Positions 19,801 to 25,958 of a stretch of DNA of 64,000 nt are shown here, piece after piece. A program made the translations under genes and the position numbers. The notes beneath the pieces were generated by a model that had not been told where the DNA came from, made no database searches, and saw only the letters and a list, made by a program, of their open reading frames with translations. Source of the stretch: Oxalobacteraceae sp. CFBP 8761 (GTDB lineage Bacteria > Pseudomonadota > Gammaproteobacteria > Burkholderiales > Burkholderiaceae_D); contig JACYUE010000001.1 in assembly GCA_014841595.1 (NCBI GenBank), positions 2,716,996 to 2,780,995 on the forward strand, written 5' to 3'. The stretch's first letter is position 1; each line of letters starts with the position of its first letter.

Positions 19801-20690
19801 TCGGCCGAGGTACCGACCCATAGCTGCGCACCGCTGTCGTGGTACAGCGTGCGGATGCGCGCATCGCGCATCCCGTCCGCAGCGCCGATCTGACGCCGCT
19901 GCGGCACATCGCCGTCGATGCGCCAGGCCTCGAGGCCCGCCGCGGTACCGATCCACAGCGTCTCGCGCGGTCCCATCGACAGCGCCAGCACGGCATTGCG
20001 TTCGGCGTCATCGGGCGGCGCCATCGTGAAGCGCGTGACCTGGCCGCTCGCCGGGTCGAGCCGGTCCAGGCCTGCGGCGGTGCCAACCCACAGCGCCCCG
20101 CGCCCGTCGAATGCGAGTGCATTGACGCGGTTGTCGCGCAGGCTCGCCGGGTTGTCCGGATCGGATACATGGTTGTGCTGCTGGCCCGTGTGCGGGTCGA
20201 AGCGCACCACGCCGTCATTGGTCGCGAGCCACAGCGCGCCATCGGGCCCCGGCACGATCGCCACCACCGAACGCTTGACGGTGCGGCCCGGCTGGGTGAG
20301 CGCAAACCGCTCGAACCGGCCGGTCGCCGGATCGTGCCGTGCCAGCCCACCTTTCGTGCCGAACCAGAGGCGCCCATCCGGATCTTCGTACGAAGCCGAG
20401 ATGAAGTTGTCGGGGATGCTGGCAGGATCGTTGGCGTCGTTGCGGTAGATGACGATCCGGTAGCCGTCGTAGCGATGCAGGCCGGCCTGGGTGCCGAACC
20501 AGATGAATCCCTGGCGGTCCTGCAAAATGCTCATGACCGAGTGCTGGGACAAGCCTTCTTCGACCGACAGGCGCTCGAAGCGCAGGTTGCGCTGGTTGGC
20601 GTCGGCCGGCAACGCCAGCGCCAGCAGCAGGAAGAAGGTGAAACGAAACAGGCCGCTACAGGCAGCCCAGGTAAAACCTGGCATGGTCAT
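16800..20690 (-). CDS. Large two-component regulator propeller sensor histidine kinase
   Basis: A 1296-residue membrane sensor kinase. After a signal peptide (hydrophobic FRFTFFLLLALALPADA) comes a large periplasmic region of repeated Reg_prop blades (about 40-690; repeats such as LWVGTAAGLDRLDP and LWIGTESGLERFDP), then a Y_Y_Y domain (about 740-800), a membrane helix near 815-835, a coiled coil, a GAF domain (about 890-1030), and a kinase core with His1057 in GVAHELNTPIGNS and GTGLGLNIVYNIV in the ATPase domain. There is no C-terminal receiver or DNA-binding domain, unlike Bacteroidetes HTCS proteins. The open frame begins at a TTG at 20714; I prefer the ATG at 20690. No cognate regulator adjoins. 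Confidence 0.9.
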   Translation of the reverse strand: MTMPGFTWAACSGLFRFTFFLLLALALPADANQRNLRFERLSVEEGLSQHSVMSILQDRQGFIWFGTQAGLHRYDGYRIVIYRNDANDPASIPDNFISASYEDPDGRLWFGTKGGLARHDPATGRFERFALTQPGRTVKRSVVAIVPGPDGALWLATNDGVVRFDPHTGQQHNHVSDPDNPASLRDNRVNALAFDGRGALWVGTAAGLDRLDPASGQVTRFTMAPPDDAERNAVLALSMGPRETLWIGTAAGLEAWRIDGDVPQRRQIGAADGMRDARIRTLYHDSGAQLWVGTSADGLKWLDPSSGRFTGYRHLPQDRHSLSDNMVSALLVDRTGTLWVGTYFGGINRTDLASGGFARFGETEGMGRARVRAIVDDPAGRLWLGTSGDGLMLLDPATRTTRRFGTDAFTGTVVTALAQAGGRLWIGTPTGLAWRDARGRMGRVELGQSPGANHIQALREGRDGTLWVMTRDGLSAVAPGATTVRHWRNVPGDATSLGDNYGFALVEDRRGVLWIGTESGLERFDPASGTFSRFRHDQHDGASLRHSRVYHLLESKDGHLWVGTAGGLHRMVQAGGRTSFRYYPFSSQDAQSIGAILEDNAGIIWASTTAGITRVDPVTGQTKSYNAKDGLIDGAYFVGAGRRGADGQLHFGGVSGVTSFNPADVHDNPFPPTVAITDLQVLNRSRGIHNLAAQREITLSHRDTVISLEFAALHYADPMGNLYAYQLEGFDANWVNTGAGRRFATYTNLDPGQYVFRVRASNKDGVWSKEAATLAITVTPPYWKTWWFRTLAVALVVTLSYLAYRLRIGALVTRQGLLAREVDARTGELLLQKEAAERGKREVERQKESVERAHRNIALLSEMGRMLTTNLDHEAIMLTLYQHVKALMDAPLFAVALRQRERGVLELPFAMAFGRREAPRELAFDPAGHLLARCVNENRAFLLTDVDAELRACLPDAPDLAAAVALAAPAAALPMPGSLLCVPVTAGERVLGALTVQSLEASAYGQVHLDMLGTLAAYVGVAMDNAEAYARLKETQVQLAAQERLASLGSLVAGVAHELNTPIGNSLLMASTLQERTHAVAAQFEATTLKRSDLADYMGAARDASQLIVRSLHNAAELVSSFRQVSVDQASAQRRRFDLAQACHEIGATLMNTVRLSGHRLDIDVPAGIVMDSFPGPLGQVIINFVNNAMLHAFDGPGGVMTLTALETDGQVTLTFRDDGRGIDPAYLGRIFDPFFTTRMGQGGTGLGLNIVYNIVTTLMGGTIRVVSLPDAGTAFLLELPQKAPEALAATVSAAV

Positions 20691-20776
20691 CCGATCGATT
20701 TGCGCTGCAACCAATCTACCAGAGGTCTTTGTTGCCGTGAAATAATTTGAGTCTTCCAGAAATAAAATGCCGCTGC

Positions 20777-20782
20777 TATAAT
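20777..20782 (+). promoter_or_regulatory. -10 box of tRNA-Arg copy 1
   Basis: A perfect TATAAT lies 11 bases before the mature 5' end. The matching -35 position (TTCCAG at 20754-20759, 17-base spacer) is poor compared with the other three copies. Confidence 0.6.
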
Positions 20783-20793
20783 GCGTGCCTCGG

Positions 20794-20870
20794 GCGGCTG
20801 TAGCTCAGCTGGATAGAGTACTTGGCTACGAACCAAGGGGTCGTGGGTTCGATTCCTGCCAGCCGCACCA
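20794..20870 (+). tRNA. tRNA-Arg(ACG) copy 1
   Basis: A 77-nt gene with encoded CCA. The acceptor stem GCGGCTG pairs with CAGCCGC, followed by discriminator A and CCA. The anticodon loop CTACGAA is closed by CTTGG/CCAAG, giving anticodon ACG (read as ICG), which decodes CGU/CGC/CGA arginine codons. The T-arm GTGGGTTCGATTCCTGC is standard. Confidence 0.97.
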
Positions 20871-20883
20871 GAAGATACGAAAG

Positions 20884-20909
20884 GCCAGATCGCGAGATCT
20901 GGCTTTTTT
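20884..20909 (+). terminator. Terminator of tRNA-Arg copy 1
   Basis: A perfect 8-bp stem (GCCAGATC at 20884-20891 with 20896-20903) with a GCGA tetraloop and a run of six T. Classic intrinsic terminator 14 bases after the CCA. Confidence 0.9.
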
Positions 20910-21021
20910 CTTGGTCGCTGTATTTGTTGCAGACTGATGGACATGGCTGGCGGAATATGGCTTCCACCAGCGCCCTCCTGACCTGGCAGATGAATCAGCA
21001 TCACATGCGCATAATCACCCT

Positions 21022-21050
21022 TTGCCAAGATGCTCACTGCCCGCTATAAT
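21022..21050 (+). promoter_or_regulatory. Promoter of tRNA-Arg copy 2
   Basis: TTGCCA at 21022-21027 and TATAAT at 21045-21050 with a 17-base spacer, ending 11 bases before the tRNA. The same TTGCCA/TATAAT pair precedes copies 3 and 4. Confidence 0.88.
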
Positions 21051-21061
21051 GCTCGCATTGG

Positions 21062-21138
21062 GCGGCTGTAGCTCAGCTGGATAGAGTACTTGGCTACGAA
21101 CCAAGGGGTCGTGGGTTCGATTCCTGCCAGCCGCACCA
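21062..21138 (+). tRNA. tRNA-Arg(ACG) copy 2
   Basis: Identical over all 77 nt, including the encoded CCA, to the other three copies in this cluster. Anticodon ACG. Confidence 0.97.
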
Positions 21139-21150
21139 AACCTTTTCAAG

Positions 21151-21187
21151 ATAAGGGCACTTCGCAAGAAGTGCCCTTATTGCATTT
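21151..21187 (+). terminator. Terminator of tRNA-Arg copy 2
   Basis: A perfect 13-bp stem (21151-21163 with 21168-21180) with a GCAA tetraloop. The T-tract is short and interrupted, so it is a strong hairpin with a weak tail. Confidence 0.75.
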
Positions 21188-21227
21188 GGGCTCGTGTTAC
21201 ACGCTACTCCCAACAAACTTCCCGACG

Positions 21228-21857
21228 ATGACCACCTTCCATCCTCAACCCGATGAGCACGGTGCGCCGGTACGTCTCGCGCACCCTTCGACGCCAACGG
21301 CCATCGCTACCTGGGATGACCCGGCAAGCATCGCCACCGTGATTCCGCTCGGCGCCCTGCCCCCATCGCTGAACGATGTGCCGTTTGCACCATGGCTCGA
21401 CATTCCGGCCACCAACGCCGACTGGCAAACGGTCCCTGGCCAGGCCGTCATCGACGAGCCGCCCTTTGTCGTGCCAAAGGGGTTTGCGCCCGCTGCAGGC
21501 GTCGTGATCGTGGAAGACGATGGCCGCGTGTGGGCCGTCGCGCCCTCGAACGCCTTCGGTGGTTACGACGCCACCTTCCCCAAGGGCCGTGTCGACCCGG
21601 ACATCAGCCTGCAGGCAACCGCCATCCGCGAAGCATTCGAGGAATCGGGCCTGCGCGTGCAGATCGTCCGGCACCTGATCGACTGCCGGCGCACGCAGAC
21701 GCTCACGCGCTACTACCTGGCGCGGCGCCTGGGCGGCAATCCGGCGCTGATGGGCTGGGAAAGCCAGGCCGTGCACCTGGTGCCGATGGCACTGCTGGAG
21801 ACAATGCTGGGCAATCCCAACGATGCGGTCATCATCGATACGCTGCGACGAATCTGA
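21228..21857 (+). CDS. Nudix hydrolase
   Basis: A 209-residue Nudix-fold protein, expected to cleave a nucleoside diphosphate linked to another moiety. The Nudix box spans about residues 114-136 and contains REAFEESGL, giving the R-E-x2-E-E-x-G catalytic part intact. The upstream Glu of the 23-residue box is replaced by Ile (GRVDPDI). Start is the ATG at 21228 (MTTFHPQPDEHG); the longer open frame runs back into tRNA copy 2 and is rejected. The gene is wedged between tRNA copies 2 and 3, and is either read from the tRNA 2 promoter past its terminator or has its own undetected promoter. Confidence 0.82.
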   Translation: MTTFHPQPDEHGAPVRLAHPSTPTAIATWDDPASIATVIPLGALPPSLNDVPFAPWLDIPATNADWQTVPGQAVIDEPPFVVPKGFAPAAGVVIVEDDGRVWAVAPSNAFGGYDATFPKGRVDPDISLQATAIREAFEESGLRVQIVRHLIDCRRTQTLTRYYLARRLGGNPALMGWESQAVHLVPMALLETMLGNPNDAVIIDTLRRI

Positions 21858-21897
21858 TGTTGCGTCGACGCCGGCAAAACAATCTCCCGATACGTGT

Positions 21898-21926
21898 TTG
21901 CCAAGATCGCCACACACCGCTATAAT
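21898..21926 (+). promoter_or_regulatory. Promoter of tRNA-Arg copy 3
   Basis: TTGCCA at 21898-21903 and TATAAT at 21921-21926, 17-base spacer. The downstream GCGTGCCTCGG discriminator region is shared with copy 1 and, bar one base, with copy 4. Confidence 0.88.
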
Positions 21927-21937
21927 GCGTGCCTCGG

Positions 21938-22014
21938 GCGGCTGTAGCTCAGCTGGATAGAGTACTTGGCTACGAACCAAGGGGTCGTGGGTTCGATTCC
22001 TGCCAGCCGCACCA
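21938..22014 (+). tRNA. tRNA-Arg(ACG) copy 3
   Basis: 77 nt with encoded CCA, identical to the other copies. Anticodon ACG. Confidence 0.97.
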
Positions 22015-22027
22015 AAGTTTCAAAGAG

Positions 22028-22060
22028 AATGGCTCAGAAGAAATTCTGAGCCATTTTTCT
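22028..22060 (+). terminator. Terminator of tRNA-Arg copy 3
   Basis: A perfect 12-bp stem (22028-22039 with 22044-22055) with a GAAA tetraloop, then a T-rich tail. It is the same hairpin as after copy 4, evidence that copies 3 and 4 arose by duplication of the whole promoter-gene-terminator unit. Confidence 0.9.
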
Positions 22061-22137
22061 TTTGCGTGACAGTTTCTGCTGCTTCTAGATGACCGAAGAC
22101 ATTACCTATACGCGAGCACATTGAAACACGGCAGACT

Positions 22138-22165
22138 TTGCCAATCCGATACATGCTGCTATAAT
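22138..22165 (+). promoter_or_regulatory. Promoter of tRNA-Arg copy 4
   Basis: TTGCCA at 22138-22143 and TATAAT at 22160-22165 with a 16-base spacer. Confidence 0.85.
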
Positions 22166-22176
22166 GCGTGCTTCGG

Positions 22177-22253
22177 GCGGCTGTAGCTCAGCTGGATAGA
22201 GTACTTGGCTACGAACCAAGGGGTCGTGGGTTCGATTCCTGCCAGCCGCACCA
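22177..22253 (+). tRNA. tRNA-Arg(ACG) copy 4
   Basis: 77 nt with encoded CCA, identical to the other copies. Anticodon ACG. The IS element begins 67 bases downstream. Confidence 0.97.
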
Positions 22254-22265
22254 AAGTTTCAAGAG

Positions 22266-22298
22266 AATGGCTCAGAAGAAATTCTGAGCCATTTTTCT
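22266..22298 (+). terminator. Terminator of tRNA-Arg copy 4
   Basis: A 12-bp perfect stem (22266-22277 with 22282-22293), GAAA loop and T-tail, the same as after copy 3. The IS element inserted about 20 bases after the T-tail, leaving the tRNA unit intact. Confidence 0.9.
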
Positions 22299-22320
22299 TT
22301 GCGTCCTGGTTTTTTTACGT

Positions 22321-23388
22321 GGCGCAGTCAGCGTTAAATAGAGACTAGCTTGAACTGACGAGCAGCCCAGTGGTCCAACCCCTGTCCACAGCGTCAAGAG
22401 TCGATCATGAAAGCGCCGCGTTTCAAGGGCTGGTTTGCAAAACTGCCTTCGCTGAATCAGCCGCAGCGCCGGCAGGTGCTTGATGCCCTGCACCCTGCAG
22501 CCGGGCTTGATCAGGTAGTCGCACTCATCAGTGAATCCAGAGCGCCAGGCCGCTGCTGCCCCAGATGCGGCAACGAGCGTTGCTACCGGCACGGGTTCGC
22601 CAACGACTTGCAGCGCTATCGCTGCTGCGCTTGCGGCCGCACTTTTAACGACCTGACCGGTACCCCGCTGGCGCGGCTGAGGCTCAAGGCCAAATGGCTC
22701 GCTTATTCTCAGACGCTGCTCGATTCACTCCCCGTACGCAAGGCGGCAGACCGGGTCAGCGTACACCGCAACACGGCCTTTCGATGGCGCCACCGTTTCC
22801 TGCATTGGGTCAAGCTCGACCGGCCCGCAGTCCTCAATGGCATTGTCGAGGCCGACGAAACATTTCTGCTCGAATCACAAAAAGGTTCACGCACACTTGA
22901 CCGGGCACCGCGCCATCGCGGCGGCCGCGCTGCCAAACCGGGCATTTCCAGCGAACTGGACTGCATCCTGGTCGCGCGCGACCGCGAAGGGCGCACGGTC
23001 GATGCCGTGACTGGCCGCGGTGCACTCACGTCTGCGCAACTCGATCGTAACTTGCTGCCCAGGCTCGACAAGCAGGCGTTGCTGGTCAGTGATAGCCATG
23101 CCGCCTACCGCGCCTTTGCACGCAAGCACAGGATCGCGCACGAGACGGTCAACCTGCGCGCCGGTGTGCGTGCGAGGCGACTGGGCAATCTTGCTATCCA
23201 TGTGCAGAACGTGAATGCCTACCATCAGCGTTTCAAGACCTGGCTACAGGGCTTTCGCGGCGTGGCGTCGCGCTACCTGCCCAATTACCTAGGCTGGCGC
23301 TGGGCGTTGGATGGACAGCGAATTATTTTGCCGGAACAATTGTTCCGCATTGCTATCAGCGTCATCAACAGATAACACTGACTGCGCC
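22321..23388 (+). mobile_element. IS1595-family-like insertion sequence, complete
   Basis: A 1068-bp element bounded by 16-bp terminal inverted repeats. The left end is GGCGCAGTCAGCGTTA at 22321-22336. The complement of the right end at 23373-23388 reads GGCGCAGTCAGTGTTA, one mismatch. It is flanked by candidate 8-bp target duplications, TTTTACGT (22313-22320) and TTTTAGGT (23389-23396), that differ at one base. Eight-bp duplications are what the IS1595 family makes. It carries one intact transposase gene, so it may still be mobile. No second copy is in the window. Confidence 0.85.
22407..23375 (+). CDS. IS1595-family transposase
   Basis: A 322-residue DDE-type transposase of the IS1595 (ISXO2-like) family. 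The N-terminal zinc ribbon has the CPRC pair at 51-54 and the CCAC/CACG pair at about 73-76. A helix-turn-helix-like segment (VRKAADRVSVHRNTAFRWRHRF) follows. The catalytic core shows an Asp in GIVEADETFLL, another in LLVSDSHAAYRAF, and an Asn in HVQNVNAYHQRF, matching the DD-N pattern seen in part of the family. The coding frame is uninterrupted and the stop lies inside the right terminal repeat. Confidence 0.9.
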   Translation: MKAPRFKGWFAKLPSLNQPQRRQVLDALHPAAGLDQVVALISESRAPGRCCPRCGNERCYRHGFANDLQRYRCCACGRTFNDLTGTPLARLRLKAKWLAYSQTLLDSLPVRKAADRVSVHRNTAFRWRHRFLHWVKLDRPAVLNGIVEADETFLLESQKGSRTLDRAPRHRGGRAAKPGISSELDCILVARDREGRTVDAVTGRGALTSAQLDRNLLPRLDKQALLVSDSHAAYRAFARKHRIAHETVNLRAGVRARRLGNLAIHVQNVNAYHQRFKTWLQGFRGVASRYLPNYLGWRWALDGQRIILPEQLFRIAISVINR

Positions 23389-23462
23389 TTTTAGGTTGCG
23401 ACAACATCACCGCGTCATCCGGAGGACAGGCTTGCCCTGCCCCGCCAGACGACGCATCACGC

Positions 23463-25355
23463 TCAGGTACGCAGCTTCTTGATGATGCTGCGGCTACCCA
23501 GAATCTCTTCGATCTGCTCGAAGCGCACCGGCTTGACCATGTGGTGGTCAAAGCCGGACTCGAACGCCAGCTGGCGGTCTTTCTCCTGGCCCCACCCCGT
23601 GACGGCAATCAGCACGGTCAGCGCGCCAGTGGGCAGCTTGCGGATCCCGCGCGCCAAGTCGTAACCGGACATGTGCGGCAGACCGATATCCAAAAAGGCG
23701 TAATCCGGGCAGAATCGCGCGGCCGCGGCCAGCGCATCGGGCCCGTTGTGCGTGATGACCACGCTGTGCCCCATGGCCGTGAGCAGCGCGCCGATGCTGT
23801 TGACGAAGTCGACGTTGTCGTCGGCCAGCAGGATGCGGTAGCTTTCGGCGCTGATGAAGGCGGCCGGGGTCGGCTTGGTGGGCGGCTCCGGTTCGACGAC
23901 GATCGGCAGGCGCACCACGAAGCGGCTGCCATGGCCGAGGCCTTCGCTGTGCGCGGTGATCGTGCCCCCATGCAGTTCGACGAGCTTGCGCGCCAGCGAC
24001 AGGCCCACGCCCAGGCCGGCATTGCTGCGCTCGAGCGTCGAGTCGACCTGAACGAACATGTCGAACACCGAGTCGAGCATCTCCGGCGCCAGGCCGATGC
24101 CGGTATCGGCCACTTCGAGGATCAGGGTGTTCTCGTCCACTTCGCCCTTCAGCACGACGCGCCCGCCCCGGTTGGTGTACTTGGCCGCATTGTTGAGCAG
24201 GTTCGACAGCACCTGGGCCAGGCGCGTCGCGTCGCCGTGCAGAAACACGGGGCGATCGGGCAATTCGAGCACCAGTTCGTGGCCGTGCAGCTCGATGTAC
24301 GAGCGCACCACTTCGAGCGCATCGTTGACGACGGCCTTGAGTTCCACGCGGCCCATCTTGATCGTGAACTTGCCGGTATTGATGCGCGAGACGTCCAGCA
24401 GGTCGTCCACCAGCCGCACCATCTGGCGCAGCTGGCGTTCCATGATGTCGGTCGCGCGCTGTGTGGCCTGGGCATCGCCGCTGCGAATGCGCAGGATATC
24501 CAGGCCTGTGCGGATCGGCGCCAGCGGATTGCGCAGTTCGTGCGCCAGCGTCGCCAGGAATTCGTCCTTGCGGCGGTCGGCCAGGATCAGCGCGCCCTCG
24601 GCCTTCTGGCGCACGTCCATTTCATGCTCGAGCGTGCGGTTGGCGGTCTGCAGCGCGTCCGAGCGGCGGCCGATCTCGGCCAGCATGTCGTTGAAGGCTT
24701 CGACCAGCACGCCGATCTCGCCCTTCTGGTGGCCCGGCACGCGCAGGCTGAAGTCGCGCCGCAGCATGACCTGGCGCGCGATATCGGTCACCGCTTCGAG
24801 CGGCCGTGTGATCGAGGCCTGCAGGCGCGAGGCCACGATGGCGGCGATCACGAGCGCGCCCAGCAGCACGCCGCCCAGGATCGCGCCATAGCTCAGGGCC
24901 CGGTCCAGCACGCCGTAGCGCGAACGCAGGTAGACGGTGCCGACCCGCTCGCCGTTTTCGACGATGTCGTGGTACAGGACGACTTCGCCGCGCTCGATGC
25001 GGTAGCCCGCCGGCTCGGGTTGCTCGGGCAGATTGGCCTTGACGCCGGTGCGCACGTAGGTGGCAAAGCGCGTGCCATTCGCAGTAAACACGGCCGCGGC
25101 CACGATCTGCGGGCGTACCCGCAACAGGGTCAGGCTCTGCGCCACGTCGGCCGGGTCGTTGAACGAGACCGCCGGTGCGGTCACGCTGGCGACGATGTCG
25201 GCCTGGGTGGTGAGGTCGTCGATCCAGTAGCGCTGGAAGGTGCGCAGGTCGAGCAACAGCATGGCGATACCCGCGCACAGCAACGCCACTGCGGTGGTGG
25301 ACACCGCCATGAGGATCAATTTGCTGCGCACGGAGCCGGTATCGTGCATAGACAT
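23463..25355 (-). CDS. CHASE8-HAMP hybrid histidine kinase with receiver
   Basis: A 630-residue inner-membrane hybrid kinase. TM1 (about 13-35), a periplasmic CHASE8-like domain (about 36-150), TM2 (about 157-176), HAMP (about 178-230), a coiled coil, a kinase core with His272 in LATLAHELRNPLAP and the GVGLSLARKLVELHGG ATP lid, and a C-terminal receiver (ILLADDNVDFVNS...FLDIGLPHMSGYD). The start overlaps the yfiR-like stop by one base (TGATG), so both are translated together. CHASE8 is the periplasmic domain of YfiN-type diguanylate cyclases, whose activity YfiR represses; here the output is a phosphorelay instead. Confidence 0.9.
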   Translation of the reverse strand: MSMHDTGSVRSKLILMAVSTTAVALLCAGIAMLLLDLRTFQRYWIDDLTTQADIVASVTAPAVSFNDPADVAQSLTLLRVRPQIVAAAVFTANGTRFATYVRTGVKANLPEQPEPAGYRIERGEVVLYHDIVENGERVGTVYLRSRYGVLDRALSYGAILGGVLLGALVIAAIVASRLQASITRPLEAVTDIARQVMLRRDFSLRVPGHQKGEIGVLVEAFNDMLAEIGRRSDALQTANRTLEHEMDVRQKAEGALILADRRKDEFLATLAHELRNPLAPIRTGLDILRIRSGDAQATQRATDIMERQLRQMVRLVDDLLDVSRINTGKFTIKMGRVELKAVVNDALEVVRSYIELHGHELVLELPDRPVFLHGDATRLAQVLSNLLNNAAKYTNRGGRVVLKGEVDENTLILEVADTGIGLAPEMLDSVFDMFVQVDSTLERSNAGLGVGLSLARKLVELHGGTITAHSEGLGHGSRFVVRLPIVVEPEPPTKPTPAAFISAESYRILLADDNVDFVNSIGALLTAMGHSVVITHNGPDALAAAARFCPDYAFLDIGLPHMSGYDLARGIRKLPTGALTVLIAVTGWGQEKDRQLAFESGFDHHMVKPVRFEQIEEILGSRSIIKKLRT

Positions 25356-25942
25356 CAGGTGGCTCCTTTTTGCACACGGTTCGCTACCGTCAGCAGGCGC
25401 GAACTGAGCTTTACATTCTTCTTTTCGGCCGCGTCAAGCGAGACGTCGAAACGAACCCGATCGTCGATGATCGTGAAGTTGATGACGCTGCCACTGCGCA
25501 GTCCGCCTTCGCATTCGGTCACGGTCAGCTGCGCATTGGCGGCGCGCAGCAGGCGTGCGGCGCGCGCATCATCCTGGCCGGCGACAAACAACACGTGCAG
25601 CGGCTGTGCCAGATCCTGCTCGCGCAGCGCGCGCACCGTGATCATGCGCCCGGCCACCAGACGGCCCGCGGCAATCCGGGTCAGCTCGGCCGCCATGTCG
25701 TCGGCACCGACCACGCCAATGCTCACCGGCGTCGTCGCATCGGCGAACGAGCCGGCCGGGAAATCGGCGTAGCCCAAAAACTTGTACAGGAAAGCGGCCT
25801 TGACGCGGCGTTCGAGTACGGGCGCAGTCTCGACCACGATCGCGTGCGCAGGCAGGCCAAGGCTGAGGCCGGCCAGCAGCGGCAGCATCAAGGCCAGGCA
25901 CGCCCTGCGGCGCTTCGGACAAGCTGGTTGATTGATAGTCAT
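25355..25942 (-). CDS. YfiR-family periplasmic protein (DUF4154)
   Basis: A 195-residue secreted protein of the YfiR/HmsC type. The signal peptide (about residues 10-35, LALMLPLLAGLSLGLPAHA) is followed by RRVKAAFLYKFLGYADFP, the diagnostic N-terminal block, and GGLRSGSVINFTI...RFDVSLDAAEKKNVKLSSRLL, the conserved C-terminal part. In Pseudomonas, YfiR binds the periplasmic domain of YfiN and holds it inactive. Here it is encoded between a TonB receptor and a CHASE8 kinase, so it probably gates the kinase. The ATG at 25942 is preferred; one 9 bases upstream is possible, and the longer open frame overlaps the receptor gene. Confidence 0.87.
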   Translation of the reverse strand: MTINQPACPKRRRACLALMLPLLAGLSLGLPAHAIVVETAPVLERRVKAAFLYKFLGYADFPAGSFADATTPVSIGVVGADDMAAELTRIAAGRLVAGRMITVRALREQDLAQPLHVLFVAGQDDARAARLLRAANAQLTVTECEGGLRSGSVINFTIIDDRVRFDVSLDAAEKKNVKLSSRLLTVANRVQKGAT

Positions 25943-25958
25943 GAAATCCATTCGCACG

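Noticed and set aside
20822..21049. Short frames starting inside tRNA genes (MATNQGVVGS...)
   Set aside because: They are translations of the tRNA sequence itself and recur identically at each tRNA copy.
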